The notes beneath the pieces were generated by a model. That model was given only the letters and a program-made list of their open reading frames with translations, searched no databases and was not told the DNA's origin. From NCBI RefSeq assembly GCF_051622035.1, contig NC_135365.1, positions 13,124,001-13,188,000 on the forward strand: DNA of 64,000 nt, given 5' to 3'. Positions 25,729-36,500 of the stretch are shown here, piece by piece (position 1 is the first letter of the stretch; each line of letters begins with the position of its first letter). This stretch comes from Arctopsyche grandis (Eukaryota; Arthropoda; Insecta; Trichoptera; Hydropsychidae). Both the position numbers and the translations under genes were made by a program.

Positions 25729-26072
25729 TTCAAATGTATATCACGTTAAAACTGGCCGATAAAAATGATAACAATACCTTTATATTCATTTTGACAGATA
25801 TTTAAGTATGTTTTTTGACGACCATAGCTCTTTGCCACATTTTCAAATTGATAATTTTATAATTTACTTTATTGATTAAGTAGGTTACATACCATGATTA
25901 TTGAAATATAGTTGTAAAAGAATATAATAACAAAAATAAAACAATGTTCAAGTATCTATGAGCGCAATTTAATACAAGACCGTTATGGCAGTGATAACGA
26001 AAAACTTACATGATATTTCAGTACTTGTTTAGTAGAGTGGCTCCACGCTCCAAAACCAATCATTAAGCTTCA

Positions 26073-26318
26073 TTGCGTCATCATGTTTCAACACTATATC
26101 AACAGATGTCTCGCATGTTAAGTTGGCGAGGATATAGAAATTTCTCGCTTAGTGGTTTCATCCACGAAACTGTCGAACATCAATATTATTTTATCGATCC
26201 TTTAACGCTAGCCAACACCCAAAATATACAACGAATATGGGGCTTTATCGAATGGGAAAATAAGCGACGACGACGAACGAGCCGGAACTTTATACTCGTA
26301 TCTGGCGAACAAAGCAAG
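26073..26318 (+). pseudogene. Merlin/ISXO2-type transposase relic
   Basis: The plus-strand frame from 26073 contains SWRGYRNFSLSGFIHETVEH, then YYFIDP, then HT-like ANTQNIQRIW, then KRRRRTSRNFIL. This matches the end of the ISXO2-like DDE domain (W-x-x-Y, then G-x-x-H-x-x-V-N-H, F-x-D-P, H-T-x-x-I-E-x-x-W) of Merlin/IS1016 transposases. Changes from the pattern include Ser where the Asp before WRGY is expected and A-N for the G-x-H. Only about 80 residues remain, and the frame then runs into the MITE at 26319. Upstream domains are not seen. Confidence 0.55.
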
Positions 26319-26677
26319 CGATGCGGTGCAAACGATCGAAAAGCGCCAGACAGACTGAACCACAGATTAACGACACGTGTACCTTATGCGTGCGCACTGC
26401 TCGCACTTACACTAAGCGAAATCTACCCGAAGTCCCGACATACCTACCCTGTATACGTTCTGTCCTTCTGATACTTTAGTTCCGAATTTTTCCTTATTAA
26501 ATTATTAAAAACTCGCCAGAAAGATCCAACTCAATTTTAATAATTACCATCGAAAGGTTACTCGTCATCCGATGTGCAATTTTTCATTCGTGAAGTCGAG
26601 AATTGCGTTTAAAGCAGCCATCCAGTTAATCTGTGGTTCAATCTGTCTGGCGCTTTTCGATCGTTTGCACCAAACCC
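26319..26677. mobile_element. 359-bp MITE, sister of 4989-5345
   Basis: Inverted copy of the 4989-5345 element with the same asymmetric extreme ends (CGATGC before GGTGC on one side, GGGTTT before GGTGC on the other, read inward). Internal word order is shared throughout. Its flanks read GCAAGCGA and CCAAGCGA if the ends are placed two to three bases inward, so the exact boundary is uncertain. It interrupts the Merlin-like relic. Confidence 0.7.
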
Positions 26678-26967
26678 AAGCGAATGCCGAGTGTTGTCGA
26701 GTGAACACTGGATACGTTCACGTTCGAAACCGATGTAGTCCATGCGCATACTGATTCGCAGCCAATGTGTCAAGTGTGTGTATAGAATAGGGTCAATTGT
26801 CCCAGTATTCTACATATGTAGCAGTCAGTTAATCATAAGTTAGTCACACAAAAACAACTAAAGGAAAACAAAATAAATGTGACCATGAAAAGTGTAAAGG
26901 TAACAGAGGGCCAAGAACAATTGTAAACTACGAGTCGAATGTGAGTCGCCAGAGCTAAGCGCGTCTT

Positions 26968-27170
26968 GGTACACGGATTATTTCGCACATTGCGATCGCG
27001 TACTCAACAATCGTTGCCACGAAAATCGCGAATATGGAATATCTAGCACTCGAATTCTCGTTAGTATGATAATTCGCGTGGCTAATTCTCGATGGATAGA
27101 ATTTTCAGGTGCCAAATTTTCCGTGATCTAGATTTTAGTGACACATGCTAGATCGCTTTGAGAGGAATGT
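26968..27170. mobile_element. GGTAAACGG element, type A, partial copy
   Basis: Starts GGTACACGGATTATTTCGC, then ATCGTTGCCACGAAAATCGC, GGAATATCTAGCACTCGA and TTTTAGTGACACATGC. The word order equals 27609-27828 and 54758-54919. The second terminus cannot be placed, so it is probably truncated. Confidence 0.55.
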
Positions 27171-27247
27171 GCTCGGTTCACGGACTCGAGTCCATGTGCT
27201 CGGTTCACGGACATTTTACCATGAACATTTCACACTGTGACATTTTT

Positions 27248-27477
27248 GGTAAACGGGTTACATATGTACATCCCAAATGTGAATCACTACCAGGATAACT
27301 ACCGCTACAAAAATCACGCGCGAGGATCTCCTGTCACAAAAATTTGTCGCACAGGAAAATTGCCGCACTGAAAACTGCCTAAATATTGTTCAGCATATGA
27401 AATTTTTATTATTACATATATATGTATATACTGGTTATACTGGTAGCGATTCACATTTGGGATGTCATCACCGAACT
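27248..27477. mobile_element. GGTAAACGG element, type C
   Basis: Left end GGTAAACGGGTTAC, right end CACCGAAC(T). Inside the ends, ACATCCCAAATGTGAATC, then CTACCAG, is mirrored by CTGGTAG, then GATTCACATTTGGGATGT. Flanks are GACATTTTT (27239-27247) and GACATGTTT (27478-27486), a 9-bp duplication with one difference. It split a 16-bp tandem array, remains of which lie on both sides. Non-coding. Confidence 0.7.
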
Positions 27478-27487
27478 GACATGTTTT

Positions 27488-27598
27488 ACCCTGCGACCTT
27501 TTCACCCCGTGACCTTTTCACCCCGTGACCTTTTCACCACGTAACCCTTTCACCATATGACCTTTTCACTGTGGAGACAATTCACTGTGCGACTTGCA
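27488..27598. repeat. 16-bp minisatellite, about six units
   Basis: Degenerate units of CACCCCGTGACCTTTT repeat with a 16-base period from 27488 to about 27598. Two more units (CACACTGTGACATTTT) lie at 27214-27247, on the other side of the type C element, so the array predates that insertion. The TGACC..TTTT word recurs in the interior of the type B elements. Confidence 0.75.
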
Positions 27599-27608
27599 AT
27601 TGCTCAAT

Positions 27609-27828
27609 GGTAAACGGATGATTGCGCTAATTGAGATCGCGCGCATGAAAATCGTTGCCACAATAATCGCGAATACAGAATATCTGGAACTCGAGTTTTC
27701 GTTAGTACAATATTTCGCATGGGTTTTTGATAGGTTTCGATTGATGGAGTTTTTATGTGCCAGATGTTCCGTGATCGAGATTTTAGTGACGTGTGCGAGA
27801 TCATTTTTTGCGGAATAATCACCAAACC
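27609..27828. mobile_element. GGTAAACGG element, type A
   Basis: Left end GGTAAACGGATGATTGCGC, right end GCGGAATAATCACCAAACC. The interior is an imperfect palindrome: CGCGAATACAGAATATCTGG versus CCAGATGTTCCGTGATCGAG. No clear target duplication, possibly because the left side abuts the minisatellite. Non-coding, 220 bp. Confidence 0.6.
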
Positions 27829-27961
27829 GTTGAAATCATAAGTTTTTCAATTCTACCTTCTGTCATTGGCGTCGTCCACACACACGGTATCAACACCCGA
27901 TATTTACGAAATTTTCCATATCCAGTTCCCATATTGCAACCTGTGGTTGCTATAATACCGT

Positions 27962-27998
27962 TGTGGCGGCTCGCTTATACGACAAGCGAGCCGCCACA
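27962..27998. repeat. GC-rich 15-bp perfect hairpin
   Basis: TGTGGCGGCTCGCTT and its exact reverse complement flank a 7-base loop (ATACGAC). It is the most stable short stem-loop I see in the window and forms the centre of the type D MITE. Confidence 0.75.
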
Positions 27999-28024
27999 CC
28001 GTGCTAGATACCATGTGTGTGGAC

Positions 28025-28777
28025 GGTAAACGGACTACTAGTCATATGTGAACCAGTCACAGGACAACCGGTCGCTCTAGATCGGTCACACGTGATCACC
28101 CGTCACACTTATAGAACAGGTGGTCGAGTGAAAGGTTTCGACCGTTTCCCGGCCTATGGAAATTCAGTTGAGTTTGAAAGAGGATCGTTTATTTGCGTTC
28201 AATTGGTACAATGGTTATTGTATGTACGAAGAGGTTTCTTCGGAGAAGTGATCTGTATGAACTCCAGAGGCTCACTCTGCCGGTGGAGGTTGCTGCGTTG
28301 CTTTATAAACGTTTTGGGTTGAAGTGTGTCGTGTGCACATCTTTTGTTCTTGGTACTCGCGCTGCCCTAGTTATGCTGCGATCGTGGTTTTATGGGTTCA
28401 TACGCCTGGACGTAGTTCGTGGTTTTTATGGGTTCAGTGAGTTCTTCCTTTGTTTCCAAGACACGTGTATAGAAACACGTGTCGACCTTTTGACGAGGCG
28501 AGCGTGTGCCATGCGTTAATGACTTTCTTGGATATGTGTCGCAGTGACCTGATGAGATCATTTCAGTTGTACTATATGCCTACACACTAAAACTGGTCAT
28601 GAGAAAACTGGTTGACCGATTTTAGGGTGTGACCAATTTTTTCGTGACCAGTTTTAGGGTGTGACCAGTTTTCTCATGACCAGTTTTAGTGTGACGGGTG
28701 ATCACGTGTGACCGATCTAGAGCGATCGGTTGTCCTGTGACCGGTTCACATCACATTTGACTAGTAATCACCGAACC
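28025..28777. mobile_element. GGTAAACGG element, type B, carrying an LTR-like insert
   Basis: Left end GGTAAACGGACTACTAGTC, right end GACTAGTAATCACCGAACC. Both sides are flanked by GTGTGGAC (28017-28024, 28778-28785), a perfect 8-bp duplication. The subterminal arms (GGACAACCGGTCGCTCTAG, CACACGTGATCACCCG) mirror each other. The right half has repeated TGACCAGTTTT words. An LTR-like segment (28168-28584) is lodged inside. Confidence 0.8.
28168..28584 (-). mobile_element. LTR-like fossil segment, copy 1
   Basis: Read on the minus strand it starts TGTAGGCATATAG, has a TATA-like TTTATAAAGC and an AATAAA-type signal late, and ends in AAACT(C/A)... close to TTGAG. That is the layout of an LTR. It is shared with 50858-51236 over almost its full length. 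No gag-pol region is seen beside it. Retroelement fossil of unassigned family; the two copies are clearly diverged. Confidence 0.5.
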
Positions 28778-28984
28778 GTGTGGACGACGCCATTAAATTT
28801 CCAACCGCCTCGATAATTATGACAGCCCTAGTGTAGAGCTGCTTTACTAAACGAGTACCAAATTTCCTGTTGTAAATCTATTGCTACGGAAATCGGATGA
28901 CACTATTGATGAAAACATAAATAAAAGTCGGCGAAGATTCAGTGATTGTAGTGAAAAAAGTTGGCAGCCTGTAAATAGAAGCCT

Positions 28985-29340
28985 AGCGCGCCGGCGCCGG
29001 CGCCGGCGAGTGTGTGTCTGCGTGTGATTGTCCGTTAGGCGGAGTAGCTGGCCGTTTGTTGTGCGGTCATGGCCGCGCGGCGTGCCTGCGCTTGGTTGTG
29101 ACAGCCGCGGCGGCTCGGGCCGGAGGGTGCTCCGCCCCCCTCCGACACCCCGCCGCTCCCCTCGCCCTCGCGCTCCCCTCGCACCGCCCCGCCGACTAAC
29201 GGTGCGAGCAATTCAGTTCTCACGTATGTACTCTCGCCTCACTCGCCTCATACATCACGCACTCACACACATCCATATCCTCACTCTCCCCTCCCCTTCG
29301 CCCCTCGCCCATCCCCGGCTCCCGCCACGCCATTTCTTGT
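28985..29340. promoter_or_regulatory. CpG-rich probable promoter/leader of the zinc-finger gene
   Basis: GC-rich patch with GGCGCCGGCGCCGGCG at about 28991, followed by a C-rich pyrimidine tract to 29340. Its position and composition match starts of other genes here. The first coding exon at 30492 has its acceptor preceded by a T-run, so a non-coding leader exon must lie upstream, and this island is the obvious site. A donor such as CTCAC followed by GTATGT near 29223 would serve; this is inference. Confidence 0.5.
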
Positions 29341-30026
29341 TTACTGTAATCTACGACATATATTCAGTTTGTGCTAATTATGTATTCAAAGCCCCACTCG
29401 TCACACTCCACACTCCACACTCCACACATATGTGACTGAACTAACCCTTCGAAGATACGCTCCACTGTCTGTCACGAAATATAATACAGAGCGATCAACG
29501 CACCCGTGTCCTTGTAGTGTTACAGTTATCATATAGAGGTCAAATAACATACTACAATTTCTCACAGTTCTGAGAACATGCTGTGTATCTGATCGTTGAC
29601 AATAATCGTTTTGTACTGCATAGTTCGATTTTGGACGAGAAATGTGCAATTGTACTAAAATTGATTTAACATATTGAACAAAGGATCGCGCTCGGTGGTG
29701 GTTTTGTATAATATAATAAAACTGACCCACATGAATTTTTCTACAATATTAAAGAAAATTTAATGAAATTATTGTAAATTGTATTTTATTTTGCACAAAA
29801 GTGACACCTGCAATCACATAAAATTTAAAAAATAATCCAAAAATCTACTTTGCAGACAATATTAAAGACAAATATGTAATTTGAACAAAAAAAAAAACAG
29901 ATAAATATCCATTTATACCAATCAGTCTAATGTGCCAGTAAGAACTGTATTTATCTGAGAAAAGATAAACAATTGAAGGATTTTGGACAAAGTTCTCAGA
30001 TATCCACTATCCGTATAGTGTATCTA

Positions 30027-30217
30027 CCATAGAAGTAGAATGCATAGAATGGTCATTGTTAACAAAAGTATCGTCTAAAAGCGAGCCATTGAAGAGAGAG
30101 ATGGAAAGTCAGAAGAGAGACGAAGTTTAGCAAACAATGAACAAACTCTGGCGCGCAGAGTTTTTGTAGCAACATTTTTGGAGGCTGAGAGCGATTCTAT
30201 GCATTGTACTTCTATGG
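30027..30217. mobile_element. TA-flanked MITE (Tc1/mariner-like)
   Basis: Inverted ends CCATAGAAGTAGAATGCATA and GCATTGTACTTCTATGG (the latter mirrored), flanked by TA on each side (30025-30026, 30218-30219). 191 bp, non-coding. Related ends, CCATAGATATAGAATA, occur at 44366-45025 and about 51899-52078. Confidence 0.65.
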
Positions 30218-30519
30218 TATCTACAGACGTATCCACTCTGTAAAGCACAAGATGGATGTAAAGAATTTGTAGATGTAAAAAATTGCTCGTATGAAAATTT
30301 ATATTATATTTGAATGTCCCAAATCATTTATTAGTTGATTTTATTAAATAGAAAGACACATCTATAATAGTTTGAGAACAATAGCATTGTATATTCGCTG
30401 CATTGATAGTTGACAGTATTATAAAAATATAAATAATAGCCTTGATTCAACTTTTGTGTTTATTTTTGAGTAAATTGTCCTTTTTTTTCAGATACCGAGC
30501 TAGAAGTGTTGATCCAATC

Positions 30520-33500
30520 ATGGATAAAGAAGATAAGATGAAGGTGGTTTTAAGCGATGATGCTGATTCAACGATCGATATGAGCATCGCCGATTTGTCT
30601 GAAATACAAGATACCTCAATTGCGTATCAAACTGCCGATGAAGGAAACGGCTCTAAATATTTCTCGGTGATTGAAGACGAATCTACTTTGGAAAATATCG
30701 ACAACTCTGATCTGTCGCTACAAGTTGACAAAGACGATGACAATGTACCCGAAGAATTATCCATTACACTGCCTTTCGAGTCTAGTGCAAAATCTGAAAA
30801 CAGTTTGCCCGCTGTGAGCGTTGATAATTTGAATAAGTTTAACATTCACGAAAATATCGAAACGACAAATATACTGTCTGGTGGTGTCGATATGTTTGAC
30901 GATAATGAGAGTTCCGTAGATGGTCATGAATTAGTCATAGATGATGATCCGCAACCGTCTGAGAGATCAGATGATTGTGTTGAAAGCAGTACAGAAATGT
31001 CGATCGATATGCAATACAAATATGAAGCTGACGACATGGCCGAAAGTAACAGCAGTACGGCTAAGAATTTAGGTTTTAGTATGTTGCCAAAGACTAACAA
31101 TGTCATTCATATAACGGAAAGCAAAATGTCGTCGAATGATGGAGATGAAAATGAGGATTCCCAGAAAAAGACAGTTAATATCAAAGATTTTGTTGAGGAT
31201 TCGAATGAGGTGGAAATCAAATCGGATAATTATAATTTTCCTGATGGCAGTCACCGTGTAACGCTCCTCATCGATGGTAACAATGTAGAAGCAATTAATA
31301 TTGGTCAAGATATATATATTTATACTGATAACAATGGGGAATTGACAGCATTCCGAGTTCTAAAAGATGATGGCAATTTTAGTATCAAATATCTTCATGT
31401 TGGGTAAATATATTTTTTTAATAAAATACGTCTTTATTTACATATATTTTTAATTTCGATTTATTTTTAATTTTAGTAAAAATGAAGATGGTAATATTGA
31501 AGTGTATGAAGAACAAGTTAATCAAATTACAGTATCACCTGATGACTCAGACCCAACTAAAGAAAAGGTATGCAGTTTTTTTTAATAATTGCTCGACATA
31601 TTTATTTTTATTCTATATGTTTGCATTTATTTTAGGACGTTGCGAAATTGAACGCGGATAATAAGTCAGCTACTGATACAGGAAAATCGGAACAAAAATC
31701 TCAGAGTGAAATTGAAAAGAATTCTCAAGATTTAATAAAGGCTGTCATGGGACAAGAAAAGTCATTGCACAAACTAAACCTTGAAAATGCCTTTGGCATT
31801 GTATCGTTTTCTGGTTTGATGAGCTCGGCAAAAATTGAACTTCATAAGAGTGATTCAATTGAACTTAGTGAAGATTCAAAGTTGTCGAGTGACAGTAATA
31901 GTTTTATAAGTAGTGTGAAGATTTTAGATAGTTCGCCTTCTAAGCTTGTGTCTATTAATGTTGAAAGTCCTAAATTAGATGTATCTAATGTTGAAGATTT
32001 GCCACCACAGATAATTCTTAAAGACGATGAGACATCTTTAAAAGATAATGAAAACTCTAATATTTCAATGGCTGCGGATGACACTAAAGAAGATAATTTG
32101 ATTGTTGATGTGGAGGATTCAAACAATTCGGTGTATATGGTGGAACATTCTCCTCTTAAAATATTTGACAATAACGATGACTTGAATTTTACTGCTAGTC
32201 CCGCTGTACCCAATGAGACAAAAGTGGTTTTAGATGAAAACGATGAAAAAAGTGTTTCTAATTCTAAAGAAACTGTTGCAGATGACTTAATTTTTGAGCT
32301 AAAGGAATCGAAAGTGGATTCGTTAATTATAGATGAAAATGAAGATAGTTTCACTGGTAAAAAGATAGATTCTGTCAATGATCAAGTTTCAGTTGAAATT
32401 TTAACTGACTCGATGGATGGTGAAATCGATGAGAGGCCCCAAAACGATGAGTCAAATGCAGTACTCGATAATACGCTAACCTCTGATTTACAGAAAGAAA
32501 ATGTAAAATCTTCTGAAAGTAATGACTGTCAAAAACCATTGACTTCCAGTTCTGAGATTATTGAAAAGGAATTGTTGATTGATGTAGAGAACACATCGAA
32601 GGAAGAACCAATCCCATTAGAAATATCGGAAGAGTCAACTCAATTTGAAAGTATCGAATCTACTGAAAGAAATGATGAAATCCAATGTATTTCATCGCCA
32701 ACTGAAATAAGCGTTTCAGTTAGTGATGAAGTTGCTGTTACTGAAATAACAGAAAATATAACACCAAAAGAAATTCATATCGACCATAGCGAATTAGAAA
32801 TTGAAAACCGTTTACTGTCTGAAACAAACGACGATAATGAAGAATTAGTTGACGATGAAATTGAAGAAATGTCTGTTCTTGAATTTGAAAATGCAAAACT
32901 TAACAAAGAAAATACAACCGAGCAAGAAATAGTGCTTCCGAAGGATATTGAAAATCAAGTGAAACCTCTTCCTGAAAATTTCGATACAAAAGAAGTGCCT
33001 TCAGATGAGTTATCTGAAATCGAAAAATCGGATGAGGTAGAATGTGTAGAAAGGAGTGAAGCCCCTGTTGAGGAAAAAAAACTAATTCAGAATGAAACTG
33101 TTGATGAAAAAGATTTATCTGTACTTAAAGTAGAAAATGTAGGTAAGGTTGTTTTAAAGTCATCTGAAGATACAATTGTAAATGATGAAATTAAAAATAG
33201 TTTGGTGGAACAAAAAACAGTACCACTCGAGTCAGCTAGTATAGAATCGGATGATGATTTTGACGAAGAATATGTACAAGGTGAACCTGTTACTGGAGAT
33301 AGCGGAATGGATTGGAGTGATGGAAATACTCCAGTTTCAAATAAAATAATTGAAGCCAAAAATTCTTCTACAACTGAAGTGGTTATTGAAAAACATGATA
33401 CCGAATCTCGAAAAAATATTGGAAATCATGAAAAACATACTGAATCTTTTAAAAATGAAAAGTCACCGAAGAAAATAGAAAATCAGCAAAACATACCCGT

Positions 33501-36500
33501 CAGTTCGGTTAAATGTGCTATAAATGATGTTATTGATAACTCATTCAATAAAGATTTCAATACCGAGGATGATAATTCACCTAAAAACAAGAGCTCATTG
33601 TCGGATAAATGTATTACCAATGTAAATAAAGATAAAGAGACTTTAACAGTTACGAAATCTCCGAGTATCAAAACAACGGATACCAGCAAAATTGTTGTAC
33701 CTAATGAATCCGACTTAAAAGGAGTCCAATTGACCCAGGCTATCGAAAATGTAATAACGCAATCGAAAAAATTGTATACCTATACATCTCCTTCAAAAGA
33801 AAAATCTGCACAAATGTCTTCAAAACATAATTATAATTTATTAGACGATGGTGATTCAACCATAGAAACATTTAAAAGCTTCCACCCTAAAAGTGTTCTT
33901 AAAACGTATTCAAGAGAAGTAAAACCAAACTTGCCTCCTAAAAAAAATATTTCTTATGAGATTTCAACAAGTGCTTCAAAAACTCGAAACATTGTCGAAA
34001 ACAAATCAAAGAGTACTTTAGATGCCCAAGAGAATACTACAATCAATATAGTAACAACAGAAGTCGATAGTCATTTAGTTGAGGAAATGCCTACTCTCGA
34101 TATGTCACCGAAACATAAATCTAGGCAGCCTCGAAAACAAGTTTTTACCTCTGTAGGCAACTCTGATATTGAAATTATCTTTCCAGATGTCGACGGTTTT
34201 AAAAACAGCATCACTGATTTTTCCAAACCATCAAAAACATATTCCAGGTCCAAAAACAAAGATAACGATATTAACAATTCGCACAAATATGAAGACAAGA
34301 AAACAAACAAGAAAGCAGTGCCACTTGAAATGGACACAAATGTGAATTCTAGTGATTCCCAAATTTCAAAAACAAATACAGTACCAAATAGTGTTGCTAA
34401 TACTAACGACATGGAATCTACTTTGAAAAATTCCCATTTATTGAATTCTAGTAGTGAAGATGTTAAGAATCAAAACGCCTCCAGTTCACCACTTTCTAAT
34501 TCTGCTAAAAGAAAAAGAGGCAGACCGAAAAAGGTTTTGTCCTCAAATACTAATATATTTGAGTCTGTGATTCTCAATATTGATGGTTCTGTTGGGAAAC
34601 CGTTGAATGAATCTCGTCAGGTGACCCGAGACAATGTTAAAGTGATTGTAGAAAATAAAAGTAAACCAGAAATCATCGACGATAAGCCGAACGGTACTCT
34701 CATTAGTGATAAGGAAGAAAAGAAGTCAATGTCGAAAAGCCCAGAAGAAACTGGAAAGCGAAAGAAAGGCCGACCAAGGAAAATATTGTCCGCTAGTTTG
34801 AATATGTCAAGAGAATCCACGTCACCAATGAACAACCCGAAAAGAAAATCTATCTTAGAAATGGAAAAATCGGATGAAAATATGAACGACGCAAGTTCGA
34901 TGTCGAATTTCGATAAAAATACAGAAAATATTTGTCCAATATGTTCAAAAAATTTCAGATCTCCTAATGTACTCGTAAAGCATGCTAAACATTGTAATGG
35001 AGTAATTAACTTTGATGTTATCAGGTCTCCCAAGCGTAAAAGAATCGAACCTGTGAAATCGGACTTCGATGCAAAAAAAAATAATTCGGAAGACGACTCA
35101 ACTATGTTGGAACAAGATGAAACCGAATCAGAAAGTATCATTGTATCAAGTGATATTACATTATCTGAAATTCTTAAAGAGAATCGGGAGGCTGAAATAT
35201 TGGAAGATATTGCCGAAGAGAAATCTAATGAATCTTTATTGAATATCCCTGTTAAGAATATCACATGTGAGGTCGAAAGTGTAGATCATCCTCAAGATGT
35301 AATAAAAATTGATATTAGCGTCCCTGAAAATGCAATATCACAGAAGTCAAACTTCATTGAAACACCTCTTGAAAATACCACACCTGTAGAAGAAGATCAA
35401 GTCAATCTAAAAGAAGACAAGACTGAACCAAAAGTTGATAAAAGTAAATCTATCCCTATTAGAGTACCAAAAGAAAGGTCAGTGAAGAAACCTCCAATCA
35501 CTGGAGGCAAAGTTTCTCCAATGAGTAGACTTTCCAAGTTCTTAAATACAAAACCTCCGATAAACAAAGTAATAAAATGTGAAATCTGCGGTAAAACATT
35601 TAGACAGCTAGCACACATGGTATATCATCGCAATAAACACGAAACAGAAAAGGCTATCAATCAAAGTATCGCCGAGAAAATCCTTCAGAAGATCAATCCT
35701 CCGATCAGTGAAGATGCGGCAACTCAAAAAACTGAACCCGCCACGATTTTAAAATGCGAAATTTGCAAAAAAGGCTTCCGTAAACTTCACCATCTCGTCG
35801 AACACCGTGAGATGCATATAAACAACGAGATAAAATCGAGGCGGACGTCTGTCGCTAGCGTCAAAAGTGAACCAGAGGCTGGATTCCGGTGCGATACTTG
35901 CGATAAGTCTTTCAGAAAGTTGCATCATCTCGTCGAGCACCGTGAGATGCACTTGTTAGAAGCCAATGATGCAGCTTCCAAACCGACTGTCGAGGTCAAG
36001 AGCAATGATGAACCAAAAGAAAAGAACAATACTACTTGCACGGGATGCGGCAAATCATTTAGGAAGCGTCACCATATGGTCGAACACAGAGATATTCACT
36101 GTTCTCCGTCGAAAAAACGCAACTCGGAAGAGAGCGAAATGTCCGACAACAATGTTCGCTTGTCATTCACTAGTTCAACTAGCGAAGAGAGCAACAATTG
36201 TGGCATTTGTGGAAAATCATATAGAAAACTTCACCATATGATTGAACATAGAGAAAGTCATATAGAGACTAGCGTAAAACCTTCAGAAAATAGAAGTTCA
36301 ACGCGCATTTCAATGGCAGCTGATCCTTTAAATACTAAAGATATAATTCACGAATGCTCCAAATGCTATATGGTGTTTCCTAATGTTAATTCCTTGAATA
36401 AGCATACAGCAAATTGCCTACGTAAAAAAGTATTCAAGAAATTGAACCCCGGTGCTAATACAAACAAATCCATTTTGACAAATGGTAATAAACTTACTAG

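Larger units (their letters stand above)
27867..28791. mobile_element. Palindromic MITE (type D), split by a type B element
   Basis: GGCGTCGTCCACACACACGG followed by TATC (27867-27890) is mirrored by GATACCATGTGTGTGGAC at 28007-28024, which continues as GACGCC only after the type B insert (28786-28791). Without the insert the element would be about 164 bp. It contains a GC-rich perfect hairpin at 27962-27998. Confidence 0.6.
25729..30519. other. Repeat-dense spacer between TBC1D5 and zinc-finger gene
   Basis: Divergent promoter space of about 4.8 kb. It holds a Merlin-like relic, a MITE, several GGTAAACGG-family elements, a 16-bp minisatellite, an LTR-like segment, a CpG-rich island (28.98-29.21 kb, probable transcription start of the zinc-finger gene), a CT-rich tract (29.22-29.34 kb) and a TA-flanked MITE. 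The acceptor for the first coding exon of the zinc-finger gene is at 30490-30491. Confidence 0.7.

Noticed and set aside
27488-27598. CRISPR-like array of regular 16-bp repeats
   Set aside because: There are no spacers between units and the context is eukaryotic; it is a minisatellite.
28193-28519. 108-codon open frame as a small gene
   Set aside because: It lies in the LTR-like segment, and the sister copy at 50858-51236 does not conserve it as a protein.
31842-35264. Several long minus-strand open frames inside the zinc-finger gene
   Set aside because: They are complements of the Ser/Glu-rich coding exon, an effect of its codon use.
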